DNA of 64,000 bases from Brevibacterium sp. CS2. Its GTDB lineage: Bacteria; Actinomycetota; Actinomycetes; Actinomycetales; Brevibacteriaceae. Location: the NCBI RefSeq assembly GCF_005280295.1, contig NZ_CP040020.1, positions 2,542,001 through 2,606,000 of the forward strand. Reading direction: 5' to 3'. The position numbers and the translations under genes were made by a program. Of the stretch, positions 55,122-63,246 are shown one piece after another (position 1 is the stretch's first letter; the number at the start of each line of letters is the position of its first letter). The notes beneath the pieces are model-generated. The model was not told where the DNA came from. It did no database searches and worked only from the letters and a program-made list of their open reading frames with translations.

Positions 55122-55891
55122 CGGACCTCGATCCCCTCGGCGCGCAGAGCGTCCTTGACCTCACCGACGGTGAACTGCCCGAAGTGGAACACGCTCGCGG
55201 CGAGCACCGCGTCGGCCCCGGCGCGCACGGCCGGCGCGAAGTGCTCGACGGCACCGGCCCCGCCGGAGGCGATGAGCGGCACGTCGACGACGGCGCGGGC
55301 GGCGGAGATGAGCTCGAGGTCGAAGCCGGCCTTCGTGCCGTCGGCGTCCATGCTGTTGAGGAGGATCTCCCCGGCGCCGAGCTCCGCGGCGCGCCGCGTC
55401 CACTCGATCGCGTCGATCCCGGTGCCCCGGCGTCCGCCGTGGGTGGTGACCTCGAAGCCCGAGGGGGTGGGATCCGCCCCGGGCGGGACCCGGCGGGCGT
55501 CGAGGGACAGCACGAGCACCTGATTGCCGAACCGGTCGGCGATCTCGGCGAGGAGCTCGGGCCGGGCGACGGCTGCGGTGTTGACCCCGACCTTGTCGGC
55601 CCCGGCCCGCAGCAGGCGGTCGACGTCGGCGGTCGAGCGGACTCCCCCGCCGACGGTGAGCGGGATGAACACCTGTTCGGCGCAGCGGCCGACGACGTCG
55701 AGGGTCGTCTCCCGGTCGCCGCTCGAGGCGGTGACGTCGAGGAAGGTGAGCTCGTCGGCGCCCTCGGCGTCGTAGCGGTGGGCGAGCTCGACCGGGTCCC
55801 CGGCGTCGCGCAGCCCGGTGAAGTTCACCCCCTTGACCACGCGTCCGGCGTCCACATCGAGGCAGGGGATGACCCGTACCGACACTGCCAT
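55118..55891 (-). CDS. hisF: Imidazole glycerol phosphate synthase, cyclase subunit
   Basis: Uses ammonia from HisH to form the imidazole ring. The 257-residue TIM barrel has the first catalytic Asp in [18 protein letters not shown] (near residue 12), [20 protein letters not shown], the second catalytic Asp in LVLSLDARR (near residue 130), [12 protein letters not shown] and [10 protein letters not shown] at 55891 follows GAGGAG. Its partner hisH is not in the window. It starts 9 nt after the end of accDA. Confidence 0.96.
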   Translation of the reverse strand: MAVSVRVIPCLDVDAGRVVKGVNFTGLRDAGDPVELAHRYDAEGADELTFLDVTASSGDRETTLDVVGRCAEQVFIPLTVGGGVRSTADVDRLLRAGADKVGVNTAAVARPELLAEIADRFGNQVLVLSLDARRVPPGADPTPSGFEVTTHGGRRGTGIDAIEWTRRAAELGAGEILLNSMDADGTKAGFDLELISAARAVVDVPLIASGGAGAVEHFAPAVRAGADAVLAASVFHFGQFTVGEVKDALRAEGIEVR

Positions 55892-55899
55892 GGAGCTCC

Positions 55900-57405
55900 T
55901 CACAGTCCGAGGTTGCGGTAGCGCTCGATGCGGCGGTGCCAGCGGCGGTCCGCCGGCTGGCGCATGAGCGCGATGATCTCGTGTTCGAGGGTAGCCGACA
56001 CGCGGGCGACGAACGCCTCCGGCTCCGCCGCGGCGTCGGGCTCCTCCACGATGATCCTGTCCGCGACGCCGTCGGCGAGCAGCCGTTCGGCCTGCACGCC
56101 CTGCGCCTGGGCCATCTCCGGGGCGTGCTCGGTGTCGCGGTGGACGATCGCCGAGGCACCCTCGGGCGGGAGCGGGGACAGCCAGCCGTTCTGCGCGGTG
56201 AGCACGCGGTCGGCCGGGACGAGCGCGAGCGCTCCTCCGCCGCTGCCCTCGCCCATGATCAGCGACACGGTGGGCGCCTCGAGGGTGATGAGATCGGCGA
56301 GCGAGCGGGCGATCTCGCCGGCCAGGCCGCCCTCCTCCGCCTGCTTCGACAGCGCCGCACCGGGGGTGTCGATGACGGTGACGAGGGGCACGCCGAGCTC
56401 GCGGGCGAGGGCCATGCCGCGGCGCGCCTCGCGCAGGGCGGCCGGGCCCATGGGCTCGTGGGAGCGCTGCCGGTAGCGGTCCTGCCCGAGCACGATGCAC
56501 GGCGCGCTGCCGAACTTCGCGGTCGCGAGCAGCAGGCCGGGGTCCTTCTCCCCCTGGCCGGTGCCGTTGAGCGGCAGCACGTGGGTGGCGCCGTGGCGCA
56601 GCAGCTCGCGCACGCCGGGGCGCTCGGGGTTGCGGGAGGCCGCGATGATGTCCCAGGCCCGGGTGCCGGACGGAGCGGGGTCGGGCGCGGTCTCGGGGTC
56701 CGGCACGGGGGCGGGCACCTCGCGGCTGCCCATGAGGACGTCGAGCACCTTCGCGACGGTGTCGGCGATCCGCTCGGGACCGATCACGGCGTCGATGATG
56801 CCGAGCCGGTGGAGGTTCTCCCCGGTCTGCACGCCGGTGGGGAACTCGCGGCCGTAGAGCTGCTCGAACACGCGCGGGCCGAGGAAGCCGATGAGCGCGC
56901 CGGGTTCGGCGACGGTGAAGTGGCCGAGCGAGCCCCAGGAGGCGAACACGCCGCCGGTGGTGGGGTGGCGGAGGTAGACGAGGAAGGGCAGGCCGGACTG
57001 CTTGTGGGCCATGACGGCCGCGGTGATCTTGACCATGGAGAGGAAGGCGACCGTGCCCTCCTGCATCCGGGTGCCGCCGGAGGCGGGCCCGGCGAGCAGC
57101 GGCAGCCCCTCGGCGGTGGCCCGCTCGATCGCGGACACGAGCCGCTCGGCGGCGGCGACGCCGATCGAGCCGGCGAGGAACCGGAACTCGCAGGCGACGA
57201 CGGCGACGCGGCGGCCGCGCACGAGTCCCTCACCGGTGATGACCGCCTCGTCGACGCCGGACTTCCGAGCCGCCCGGCCGAGCTCGGCGGCGTAGTCCGC
57301 GTCGATCCCGGCGGCCGGGGTGACAGGGGTGGTGTCCCAGCTCGTGTAGGTCCCGGGGTCGACGACGAGGTCGATGAGCCCGCGGGCGTCGAGTCGCTGT
57401 GCCAT
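55900..57405 (-). CDS. accDA: Fused acetyl-CoA carboxylase carboxyltransferase (AccDA)
   Basis: A 501-residue carboxyltransferase in which the beta-like (AccD) half (about 1-245) precedes the alpha-like (AccA) half (about 265-495), as in the Corynebacterium AccDA protein. The first half has [16 protein letters not shown] and [19 protein letters not shown], with oxyanion-type Gly pairs; the zinc finger of bacterial AccD is absent, as in that family. The second half has [18 protein letters not shown] and [13 protein letters not shown]. It would act with a biotin carboxylase/carrier encoded elsewhere to make malonyl-CoA. It lies 5 nt downstream of a CoA-transferase gene, between hisG and hisF. 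Confidence 0.85.
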   Translation of the reverse strand: MAQRLDARGLIDLVVDPGTYTSWDTTPVTPAAGIDADYAAELGRAARKSGVDEAVITGEGLVRGRRVAVVACEFRFLAGSIGVAAAERLVSAIERATAEGLPLLAGPASGGTRMQEGTVAFLSMVKITAAVMAHKQSGLPFLVYLRHPTTGGVFASWGSLGHFTVAEPGALIGFLGPRVFEQLYGREFPTGVQTGENLHRLGIIDAVIGPERIADTVAKVLDVLMGSREVPAPVPDPETAPDPAPSGTRAWDIIAASRNPERPGVRELLRHGATHVLPLNGTGQGEKDPGLLLATAKFGSAPCIVLGQDRYRQRSHEPMGPAALREARRGMALARELGVPLVTVIDTPGAALSKQAEEGGLAGEIARSLADLITLEAPTVSLIMGEGSGGGALALVPADRVLTAQNGWLSPLPPEGASAIVHRDTEHAPEMAQAQGVQAERLLADGVADRIIVEEPDAAAEPEAFVARVSATLEHEIIALMRQPADRRWHRRIERYRNLGL

Positions 57406-57410
57406 GGCCC

Positions 57411-58613
57411 TCAGCCCTCGAGCCAGGAGCGGATGACGGCGTCGTGCTCGCCGAGCAGCGGCGGCGCGAGGTGCTCGGTGACGGTGGTCTCCGTCTCCCC
57501 GGCGGCGTCGGCGTCGAAGAACCGGACCGGGGGCCCGGGCAGGTCCATCGGGCCGACGACGGGATGGTCGACGGTGATCTTGAGGCCCTGGGACAGCGCC
57601 TGCTCCCAGTCGTAGACCTCGGGCAGGGTGCGGACGATCCCGGCGGGGATGCCGGCGGCGGCGAGCTTCTCGAGCAGCGCCGCGGACTCGTAGGCGGCGA
57701 ACACGTCCTCGATCGCGGCGGTGACGGCCGGCCGGTTCGTCACCCGCTCGGAGTTCGTCGCCATCCCCGGGGCGGCGGGGTCGAGGTCGAAGGCGGCGCA
57801 GAAGCGCTGCCACAGGCCCTCGTTGCCGACGGAGATCTGCACAGCACCCCCGTCGCAGTGGAACAGGCCGTAGGGCGAGAGCGAGGGGTGGTGGTTGCCG
57901 CCGGGGCGCGGGTCCTCGCCGGCGACGGTGGCGCGGGTGCCCTGGAAGGCGTGGACGCCGACCATGCCGGCGATGAGCGAGGTGCGCACGACCTTGCCGC
58001 GGCCGGTGCGTTCGCGCTCGAGGAGGGCGGCGAGGACGCCGTAGGCGCCGTAGATGCCGGCGAGCAGGTCCGCGATCGGGACGCCGACCTTCTGCATGTC
58101 GTCGGGTCCGGAGCCGGTGAGCGACATCAGGCCGGCCTCGCCCTGCGCGATCTGGTCGTAGCCGGCGCGCTGCGCCTCGGGCCCGTCGTGGCCGAAGCCC
58201 GTGATCGAGAGGATGACGAGGCGCGGGTTGATCTCGAGGCAGGTCGCGGTCGAGAAGCCGAGCCGGTCGAGCACGCCGCCGCGGAAGTTCTCGACGAGGA
58301 CGTCGGCGCGGGCGATGAGGGCGCGCAGGGTGGCCTTCCCGTCCTCGCTCTTGAGGTCGAGCGCGATCGACTCCTTGTTGCGGTTGCAGGAGAAGAAGTA
58401 GGTGGCCTGCGGGTCGTCGGCGGGCCCCACGAAGGGCGGCCCCCAGGAGCGGGAGTCGTCGCCGGAGGCGGGGTTCTCGACCTTGATGACGCGGGCGCCG
58501 AGGTCGCCGAACAGCTGCCCTGCGTGGGGGCCGGCGAGCGCGCGGGACAGGTCGACGACCGTGTACCCGGACAGGGCGCCGGCGGTGCGGGGATTGGGCG
58601 TGGGTCGGGACAT
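57411..58613 (-). CDS. CaiB/BaiF family (class III) CoA-transferase
   Basis: A 400-residue class III CoA-transferase. The N-terminal Rossmann part has VVDLSRALAGPHAGQLFGDLGARVIKVE, then YFFSCNRNKESIALDLK, VLVENFRGGVLDRLG and the probable catalytic Asp in GYDQIAQGEAGLMSLTG (near residue 150). Its length fits formyl-CoA or carnitine CoA-transferase relatives, but the acyl substrate cannot be read from the sequence. ATG at 58613 follows GGAAGG. The 5-nt gap to accDA suggests the two work in one acyl-CoA pathway. Confidence 0.88.
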   Translation of the reverse strand: MSRPTPNPRTAGALSGYTVVDLSRALAGPHAGQLFGDLGARVIKVENPASGDDSRSWGPPFVGPADDPQATYFFSCNRNKESIALDLKSEDGKATLRALIARADVLVENFRGGVLDRLGFSTATCLEINPRLVILSITGFGHDGPEAQRAGYDQIAQGEAGLMSLTGSGPDDMQKVGVPIADLLAGIYGAYGVLAALLERERTGRGKVVRTSLIAGMVGVHAFQGTRATVAGEDPRPGGNHHPSLSPYGLFHCDGGAVQISVGNEGLWQRFCAAFDLDPAAPGMATNSERVTNRPAVTAAIEDVFAAYESAALLEKLAAAGIPAGIVRTLPEVYDWEQALSQGLKITVDHPVVGPMDLPGPPVRFFDADAAGETETTVTEHLAPPLLGEHDAVIRSWLEG

Positions 58614-58647
58614 GGCTGCCTTCCGGTGGGAGGGTCCGCGCGCGGCC

Positions 58648-59106
58648 TCAGTTGTCGGGGCCGTCGGGGGTTCCGTACGTGTCCACGAGTCTACGCAATC
58701 GGCCCGCGGCGGCGAATCCGCGGGCGCCGTCGGCGGTCTGGATCGCCATCACCGCATACGTGGTGCCGTCGGCGAGGTCGAGCAGCGGCCACGGCTGTCC
58801 GCTCGTCGTCGAGTAGCTCACGCCGACGATCTCCGGCCAGGTGAAGGTCCGGGTGCGCACGATGTTGCGGACGGTGAGCGATGCGGGGGTCGCGATCGCG
58901 CGCACCGAGCCGAGGCGCCACAGGATCGCGGCGAAGAGGATGCCGAGGGCGATGAGCCAGATGTGGTCGACCGGCTTCCATGCGTCCCAGCCGATCGTGC
59001 CCAGCCCGTAGGACAGGGCGATGAAGGCGGCGAGGACCGCGACCGCGGCCACCAGTGTCAGGGGCCGCAGCACGTAGGGGCGGAAGACCTCACATCCGGC
59101 AGGCAT
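58648..59106 (-). CDS. Membrane protein with bacterial PH-like domain
   Basis: A 152-residue protein with two transmembrane helices (about 15-35 and 46-65) followed by a beta-rich region (75-145) with ASLTVRNIVRTRTFTWPEIVG, the usual opening of the bacterial PH (PF10756-type) domain. Such proteins are often found next to hisG or rib genes in actinobacteria; function unknown. ATG at 59106 overlaps the hisG stop by 17 nt; an internal GTG in the first helix is a less likely start. Confidence 0.75.
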   Translation of the reverse strand: MPAGCEVFRPYVLRPLTLVAAVAVLAAFIALSYGLGTIGWDAWKPVDHIWLIALGILFAAILWRLGSVRAIATPASLTVRNIVRTRTFTWPEIVGVSYSTTSGQPWPLLDLADGTTYAVMAIQTADGARGFAAAGRLRRLVDTYGTPDGPDN

Positions 59107-59932
59107 CGATCGCGGTAACGAGGATCGCCCGTGCCCCGGCCGAGTACAGCCGGTCCATGATCTTGTGGGAGTCCTTCTTCTCGACCATCGAACGCACGGC
59201 CGACCATGCGGGGTCGTTGAGCTGGGAGACCGTGGGGCTCTCGTAGCCCGGGGTCACCGCGATCGCATCGGCGAGCAGCTCGGTGCGGATGTCGTAGTCG
59301 ATGAGCACGTAGGAGCGGGCGACCATGACGGACTGCATGCGCCGGATGAAGACGTCCGCCCCCGGCTTGGTGACCTCGCCGCGGGCGATGAGCACGCCCT
59401 CGGACATGAGGATCGGCTCGCCGAAGGTCTCGAGGCCGGCCATCCGCAGGGTGGTGCCGGTCTCGACGACGTCGGCGATCGCATCGGCGACTCCGAGCTC
59501 GATCGACACCTCGACGGCGCCGTCGAGCTTGACGGTGGTCGCCTCGATGCCGCGGCGGGCGAGGTCCTGGTCGACGAGCACGGGGTAGCTCGTGGCGATG
59601 GTCTTCCCGGCGAGCTCGGCGGGGTCGGAGTAGGTGCCCTCCTCCGCCGCGTAGTGGAAGGCGGAGCGGCCGAAGCCGAGCTGCATGACCTCGTCGGCCT
59701 CCGCCTCGGACTCCAGCAGGAGGTCGCGCCCGGTGATCCCGATGTCGAGGATGCCGCGGCCGATGTAGGTCGCGATGTCACGGGGCCGCAGGTAGAAGAA
59801 CTCGATGTCGTTGTCGATGTCGCGATGGACGAGGCGCTTGGAGTTGAGCCGCAGGGAGTAGCCGGCCTCCCGCAGCATCGTCGTGGCCGATTCCGACAGC
59901 GCGCCCTTGTTGGGCACTGCGACACGGAGCAT
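59090..59932 (-). CDS. hisG: ATP phosphoribosyltransferase (long form)
   Basis: First and feedback-controlled step of histidine synthesis. The 280-residue product is the HisG(L) form: two catalytic domains (1-200, with VPNKGALSESATTML and the PRPP-binding DAIADVVETGTTLR) and a C-terminal ACT-like regulatory domain (about 208-280) that binds histidine. No HisZ partner is needed for this form. It follows hisE by 24 nt and overlaps the PH-like gene. Confidence 0.95.
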   Translation of the reverse strand: MLRVAVPNKGALSESATTMLREAGYSLRLNSKRLVHRDIDNDIEFFYLRPRDIATYIGRGILDIGITGRDLLLESEAEADEVMQLGFGRSAFHYAAEEGTYSDPAELAGKTIATSYPVLVDQDLARRGIEATTVKLDGAVEVSIELGVADAIADVVETGTTLRMAGLETFGEPILMSEGVLIARGEVTKPGADVFIRRMQSVMVARSYVLIDYDIRTELLADAIAVTPGYESPTVSQLNDPAWSAVRSMVEKKDSHKIMDRLYSAGARAILVTAIDACRM

Positions 59933-59956
59933 GATGTCCTTTCGAGGATCCGGGAT

Positions 59957-60220
59957 TCAGAGCTTGCGGTAGACGTCGTCGAGCGTGAGGCCGCGGGCGA
60001 TCATCATGACCTGGAGGTGGTAGAGGGCCTGCGAGATCTCCTCGGCGAGCTCCTCGTCGGTCTGGTACTCGGCGGCCATCCACACCTCGGCGGCCTCCTC
60101 GACGACCTTCTTGCCGATCGCGTGGACCCCGGCGTCGAGCTCGGCGACGGTGGCGGATCCGGCCGGTCGGGCGGCGGCCTTGGCGGTGAGTTCGGCGAAC
60201 AGCTCTTCGAAGGTCTTCAC
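59957..60220 (-). CDS. hisE: Phosphoribosyl-ATP pyrophosphatase
   Basis: Second step of histidine synthesis. The 87-residue all-alpha MazG-like enzyme has [13 protein letters not shown] at the start, the metal-binding [16 protein letters not shown] (Glu-rich, near residue 37-52), [14 protein letters not shown] and [10 protein letters not shown] at the end. It is monofunctional. The start is GTG at 60220. It heads hisE-hisG on the minus strand. Confidence 0.95.
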   Translation of the reverse strand: MKTFEELFAELTAKAAARPAGSATVAELDAGVHAIGKKVVEEAAEVWMAAEYQTDEELAEEISQALYHLQVMMIARGLTLDDVYRKL

Positions 60221-60293
60221 GGTGTCCCAGCCTAGTGCATGGGCGGGCGCGCGCCGGGGCCCGTCCGCACCTCGGGAACGTGACCTCGCTCGC

Positions 60294-60956
60294 TCAATCG
60301 GGGCGGCCGGTCACCGTCTGGGACTGTGCGATCGGCGAGGAGATCGTCTGCCGGGAGCGCTTCGCCCAGTCGATGATCCCGACGACCACCATGATGAGGA
60401 AGATGAAGTAGACGATGCCGGAGAAGGCCAGCCCGCCCATGATCGCCAGCGGGATGCCGACGAGGTCGACGGCGAGCCAGACGAACCAGAACTCGACGAT
60501 CGCGCGGCCCTGGGCGTACATCGCGACGAGCGAGCCGACGAAGATGTAGGCGTCCGGGTAGGGGTTCCACGACCAGCCGCCGGCGGAGAGCACCGCGCCG
60601 AAGGCGACGGTGCCGACGAGCAGCGCGAGGACGAGGAGGATCCGCTCCTTCCACGTCGCCCAGCGGACCTGGATCTCACCGGTCTGCTCACGCGAGCGCT
60701 TCCACTGGCTCCAGCCCCAGATCGCGGCGACGATGATGACGACCTGGCGGGAGGCGTTGCCGCCGAGGCCGGCGGAGACGCTCGCGGAGAACAGGAGGAT
60801 CGAGCCGAGGATCTGCACCGGCCAGGACAGGATGTTCCGGCGCAGCGCGAGGAACACCGTGGCGAGCGCACAGATGTTGCCGAGGAAGTCCGACCACGGG
60901 ACGGGATTGCCCAGCAGCTCGAAGATCGGCGTGTTGAGCCAGGTGAAGATCTCCAT
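60294..60956 (-). CDS. pnuC: Nicotinamide mononucleotide/riboside transporter PnuC
   Basis: Facilitator that brings in nicotinamide riboside, trapped inside by phosphorylation. The 220-residue product has about seven helices and the family motifs [14 protein letters not shown] (near residue 43), GWSQWKRSR, the substrate-binding [19 protein letters not shown] read from about 133, and [16 protein letters not shown]. Length is normal. It sits between rpe and hisE; related actinobacterial ribosyl transporters occur in the same place. No NiaR-type operator was recognised. Confidence 0.92.
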   Translation of the reverse strand: MEIFTWLNTPIFELLGNPVPWSDFLGNICALATVFLALRRNILSWPVQILGSILLFSASVSAGLGGNASRQVVIIVAAIWGWSQWKRSREQTGEIQVRWATWKERILLVLALLVGTVAFGAVLSAGGWSWNPYPDAYIFVGSLVAMYAQGRAIVEFWFVWLAVDLVGIPLAIMGGLAFSGIVYFIFLIMVVVGIIDWAKRSRQTISSPIAQSQTVTGRPD

Positions 60957-60972
60957 GGAATCCCCCCTCGGG

Positions 60973-61635
60973 TCAGTGCGCGTGGGCGGCGGCGCGGGTG
61001 CGGAGCTCGTCGATGGCGGCGGCCGGGCTGTCCGCGCCGTAGACGGCCGAGCCGGCGACGAGCACGTTCGCGCCGGCGTCGACGACGCGGTCGACGGTCG
61101 CGGCGGACACTCCCCCGTCGACCTGGAGGAGGATGTCGAGGCCGGAGGCGCTGATCGCCTCGCGGGTGCGGCGGATCTTCGGCAGGCACACGTCGAGGAA
61201 GGACTGGCCGCCGAACCCGGGCTCGACGGTCATGATGAGGATCTGGTCGAACTCGCCGAGGAGGTCGACGTAGGGCTCGATCGGGGTCGCCGGCTTGAGG
61301 GCGAGGCTCGCCTTCGCGCCGAGGCGCCGGATCTCCCGGGCCAGCCGGACCGGGGCGGCGGCGGCCTCGGCGTGGAAGGTCACCGAGGCGCAGCCGAGCT
61401 CCGCGTAGACGGGTGCGTGGCGGTCGGCGTCGGTGATCATGAGGTGCGCGTCGAGCGGGATCGGGGACACGGCGCGGATCCGCTCGACCACCGGCGGGCC
61501 GAAGGTGAGGTTCGGCACGAAGTGGTTGTCCATGACGTCGACGTGGGCCATGTCGGCGTTCGCGATCGCGGCGAGCTCGCCGCGCAGGTCGGCGAAGTCG
61601 CAGGACAGGATGCTCGGATTGATGTGGATGGTCAC
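60973..61635 (-). CDS. rpe: Ribulose-phosphate 3-epimerase
   Basis: Interconverts ribulose-5-phosphate and xylulose-5-phosphate, feeding the tkt/tal pathway at the other end of the window. The 220-residue TIM barrel has [33 protein letters not shown], the catalytic Asp in [10 protein letters not shown] and [12 protein letters not shown]. The start is GTG at 61635, 9 nt after rsmB, so it is probably coupled with it. rpe after rsmB is common in actinobacteria. Confidence 0.96.
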   Translation of the reverse strand: MTIHINPSILSCDFADLRGELAAIANADMAHVDVMDNHFVPNLTFGPPVVERIRAVSPIPLDAHLMITDADRHAPVYAELGCASVTFHAEAAAAPVRLAREIRRLGAKASLALKPATPIEPYVDLLGEFDQILIMTVEPGFGGQSFLDVCLPKIRRTREAISASGLDILLQVDGGVSAATVDRVVDAGANVLVAGSAVYGADSPAAAIDELRTRAAAHAH

Positions 61636-61644
61636 GGGGGAATC

Positions 61645-63246
61645 CTACTTCTTCCGCATCAGGGCGAGGAACATGCCGTCGGTTCCGTGGACGTCGGGCC
61701 ACAGCTGCGCGCAGCGGCCCCCGGCCACCGGTGCGGAGGCGAACTCCTCGGCCGGGCGGCCGGTGACCTCGGCGAGCACCTGGGCGGCGTCGAGCATCTC
61801 GACGGCGGAGGACTCCGCGGCGGCGAGCTCTTCGACGACGAGCAGGGTCTCGACGTGGTGGGGCGAGCAGGTGGTGTAGGCGATGACACCGCCGGGCATC
61901 GCGGCGCTGATCGCGGCGGCGAGGAGCTCGCGCTGGATGGGCCCGAGGGTGTTGACGTCCTTCGGGGTGCGGCGCCAGCGGGCCTCGGGCCGGCGGCGCA
62001 GCGCACCGAGGCCGGAGCAGGGCACGTCGACGAGGACGCGGGTGAACTGCTCGGCGTGGTCGGTGCCGAACTCGCGCCCGTCGGCGGCGAACACCTCGAC
62101 GACCTCGGACAGTGCCCGGGTCGAGTCCTCGACGAGGTCGGCCCGGTGGTCGGAGGTGTCGACGGCGATGACACGATCACCGGTGCCCGCGGCGACCGCG
62201 CCGAGCACGGCGGTCTTGCCGCCGGGTCCGGCGCACAGGTCGAGCCACGCCCCGGCGGGCGCCTCGGGCCGGGTGAGTGCGAGGGCGACGAGCTGGGAGC
62301 CTTCGTCCTGCACCCGGGCGGTGCCCTCGCGCACCTCGGGCACGTCGAGCGGGGCGCCGTGGTCGAGGTGGACGCCGAGGGGCGAGAGCGGGGTCGGGGT
62401 GCCGACCCGGTCGGCGACGTCGGCGCGGTCGGCGAGGCCGGGCAGGACGCTCAGGCAGACCTTGGCCGGGGCGTTGTCGGCATCGAGCACCGCGCGCAGC
62501 TCACCGGCGTCGCGGCCGTGGGCGACGAGCGCCTGGCGCAGGGCGCGGATGATCCAGGCCGGGTGGGAGGTCTCGATCTCGAGCTCCCGGGTGGGATCGA
62601 CGTCCGCGGTGACGGTGTCGAGCCATTCCTCGCGGGTGCGCTCGGAGATGCGCCGGAGGACGGCGTTGACGAATCCGCCGGCCCGGGCGTCGTGGTGGGC
62701 CTTGACGACGCCGACGGTCTCGGACACCGCGGCGTGGTCGGCGACGCGCATATTCAGCAGCTGGTGGGCGCCCATCCGCATCGCGGCGCGCACGGGCGGG
62801 TCGATGTCGGCGGCGGGGCGGCCCGCGGCGACGGTGATGATCGCGTCGTAGAGTCCGATGCCGCGCAGCGTGCCGTAGGTCAGCTCGGTGGCGAGGGCAG
62901 CGTCGGGGCCGGTGAGGCGGGTGCGGGCGAGCTTGCCGGGCAGCAGGAGGTTGGCGTAGGCATCCTCGAGCTCGACGTCGCGCAGCACCTCCCAGGCCAG
63001 GGTCCGCGGGAGGTCGGCGCGCGGCGGGCGCGGCTGACGGGGCCCCCGACGGTCGTGGTCGCGGGGCCCTGAGCCCCGGCGGTCGTGGTGGTGGGGGCCT
63101 GAGTCACGAGGGCCGGAGGTGCGGCGGTCGTGGCGCGGCCGATCATCGCCCTGCCTGTCACGGGGCTGCCGGTCGTCTCGCTGCCGGTCGCGGGGCTGAC
63201 GGTCGTGGTGCTGCCGGTCGTGGTTCTTGGATTCGTCCGATGTCAC
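61645..63246 (-). CDS. rsmB: 16S rRNA (cytosine-967-C5)-methyltransferase
   Basis: Methylates C967 of 16S rRNA. The 533-residue protein has a NusB-like domain (about 78-215) and a Rossmann methyltransferase (about 300-533) with LDLCAGPGGKTAVLG, the DVPCSGLGALRRRPEARWR motif and the catalytic Cys in YTTCSPHHVET. The first 75 residues are unusual: seven pentapeptide units of xxDRQ/xxDRR type encoded by an exact 15-nt period (63121-63225), making a strongly charged Arg/Asp/His tail. The start is GTG at 63246, overlapping the fmt stop (GTGA). Confidence 0.94.
   Translation of the reverse strand: MTSDESKNHDRQHHDRQPRDRQRDDRQPRDRQGDDRPRHDRRTSGPRDSGPHHHDRRGSGPRDHDRRGPRQPRPPRADLPRTLAWEVLRDVELEDAYANLLLPGKLARTRLTGPDAALATELTYGTLRGIGLYDAIITVAAGRPAADIDPPVRAAMRMGAHQLLNMRVADHAAVSETVGVVKAHHDARAGGFVNAVLRRISERTREEWLDTVTADVDPTRELEIETSHPAWIIRALRQALVAHGRDAGELRAVLDADNAPAKVCLSVLPGLADRADVADRVGTPTPLSPLGVHLDHGAPLDVPEVREGTARVQDEGSQLVALALTRPEAPAGAWLDLCAGPGGKTAVLGAVAAGTGDRVIAVDTSDHRADLVEDSTRALSEVVEVFAADGREFGTDHAEQFTRVLVDVPCSGLGALRRRPEARWRRTPKDVNTLGPIQRELLAAAISAAMPGGVIAYTTCSPHHVETLLVVEELAAAESSAVEMLDAAQVLAEVTGRPAEEFASAPVAGGRCAQLWPDVHGTDGMFLALMRKK
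63121..63225. repeat. Seven 15-bp tandem units in the 5' end of rsmB
   Basis: Units begin every 15 nt from 63121 to 63211, most starting CTGCCGGTCG; on the minus strand each codes for a pentapeptide such as HHDRQ, PRDRQ or RDDRQ. The units have diverged mostly in their last five bases. Confidence 0.9.
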
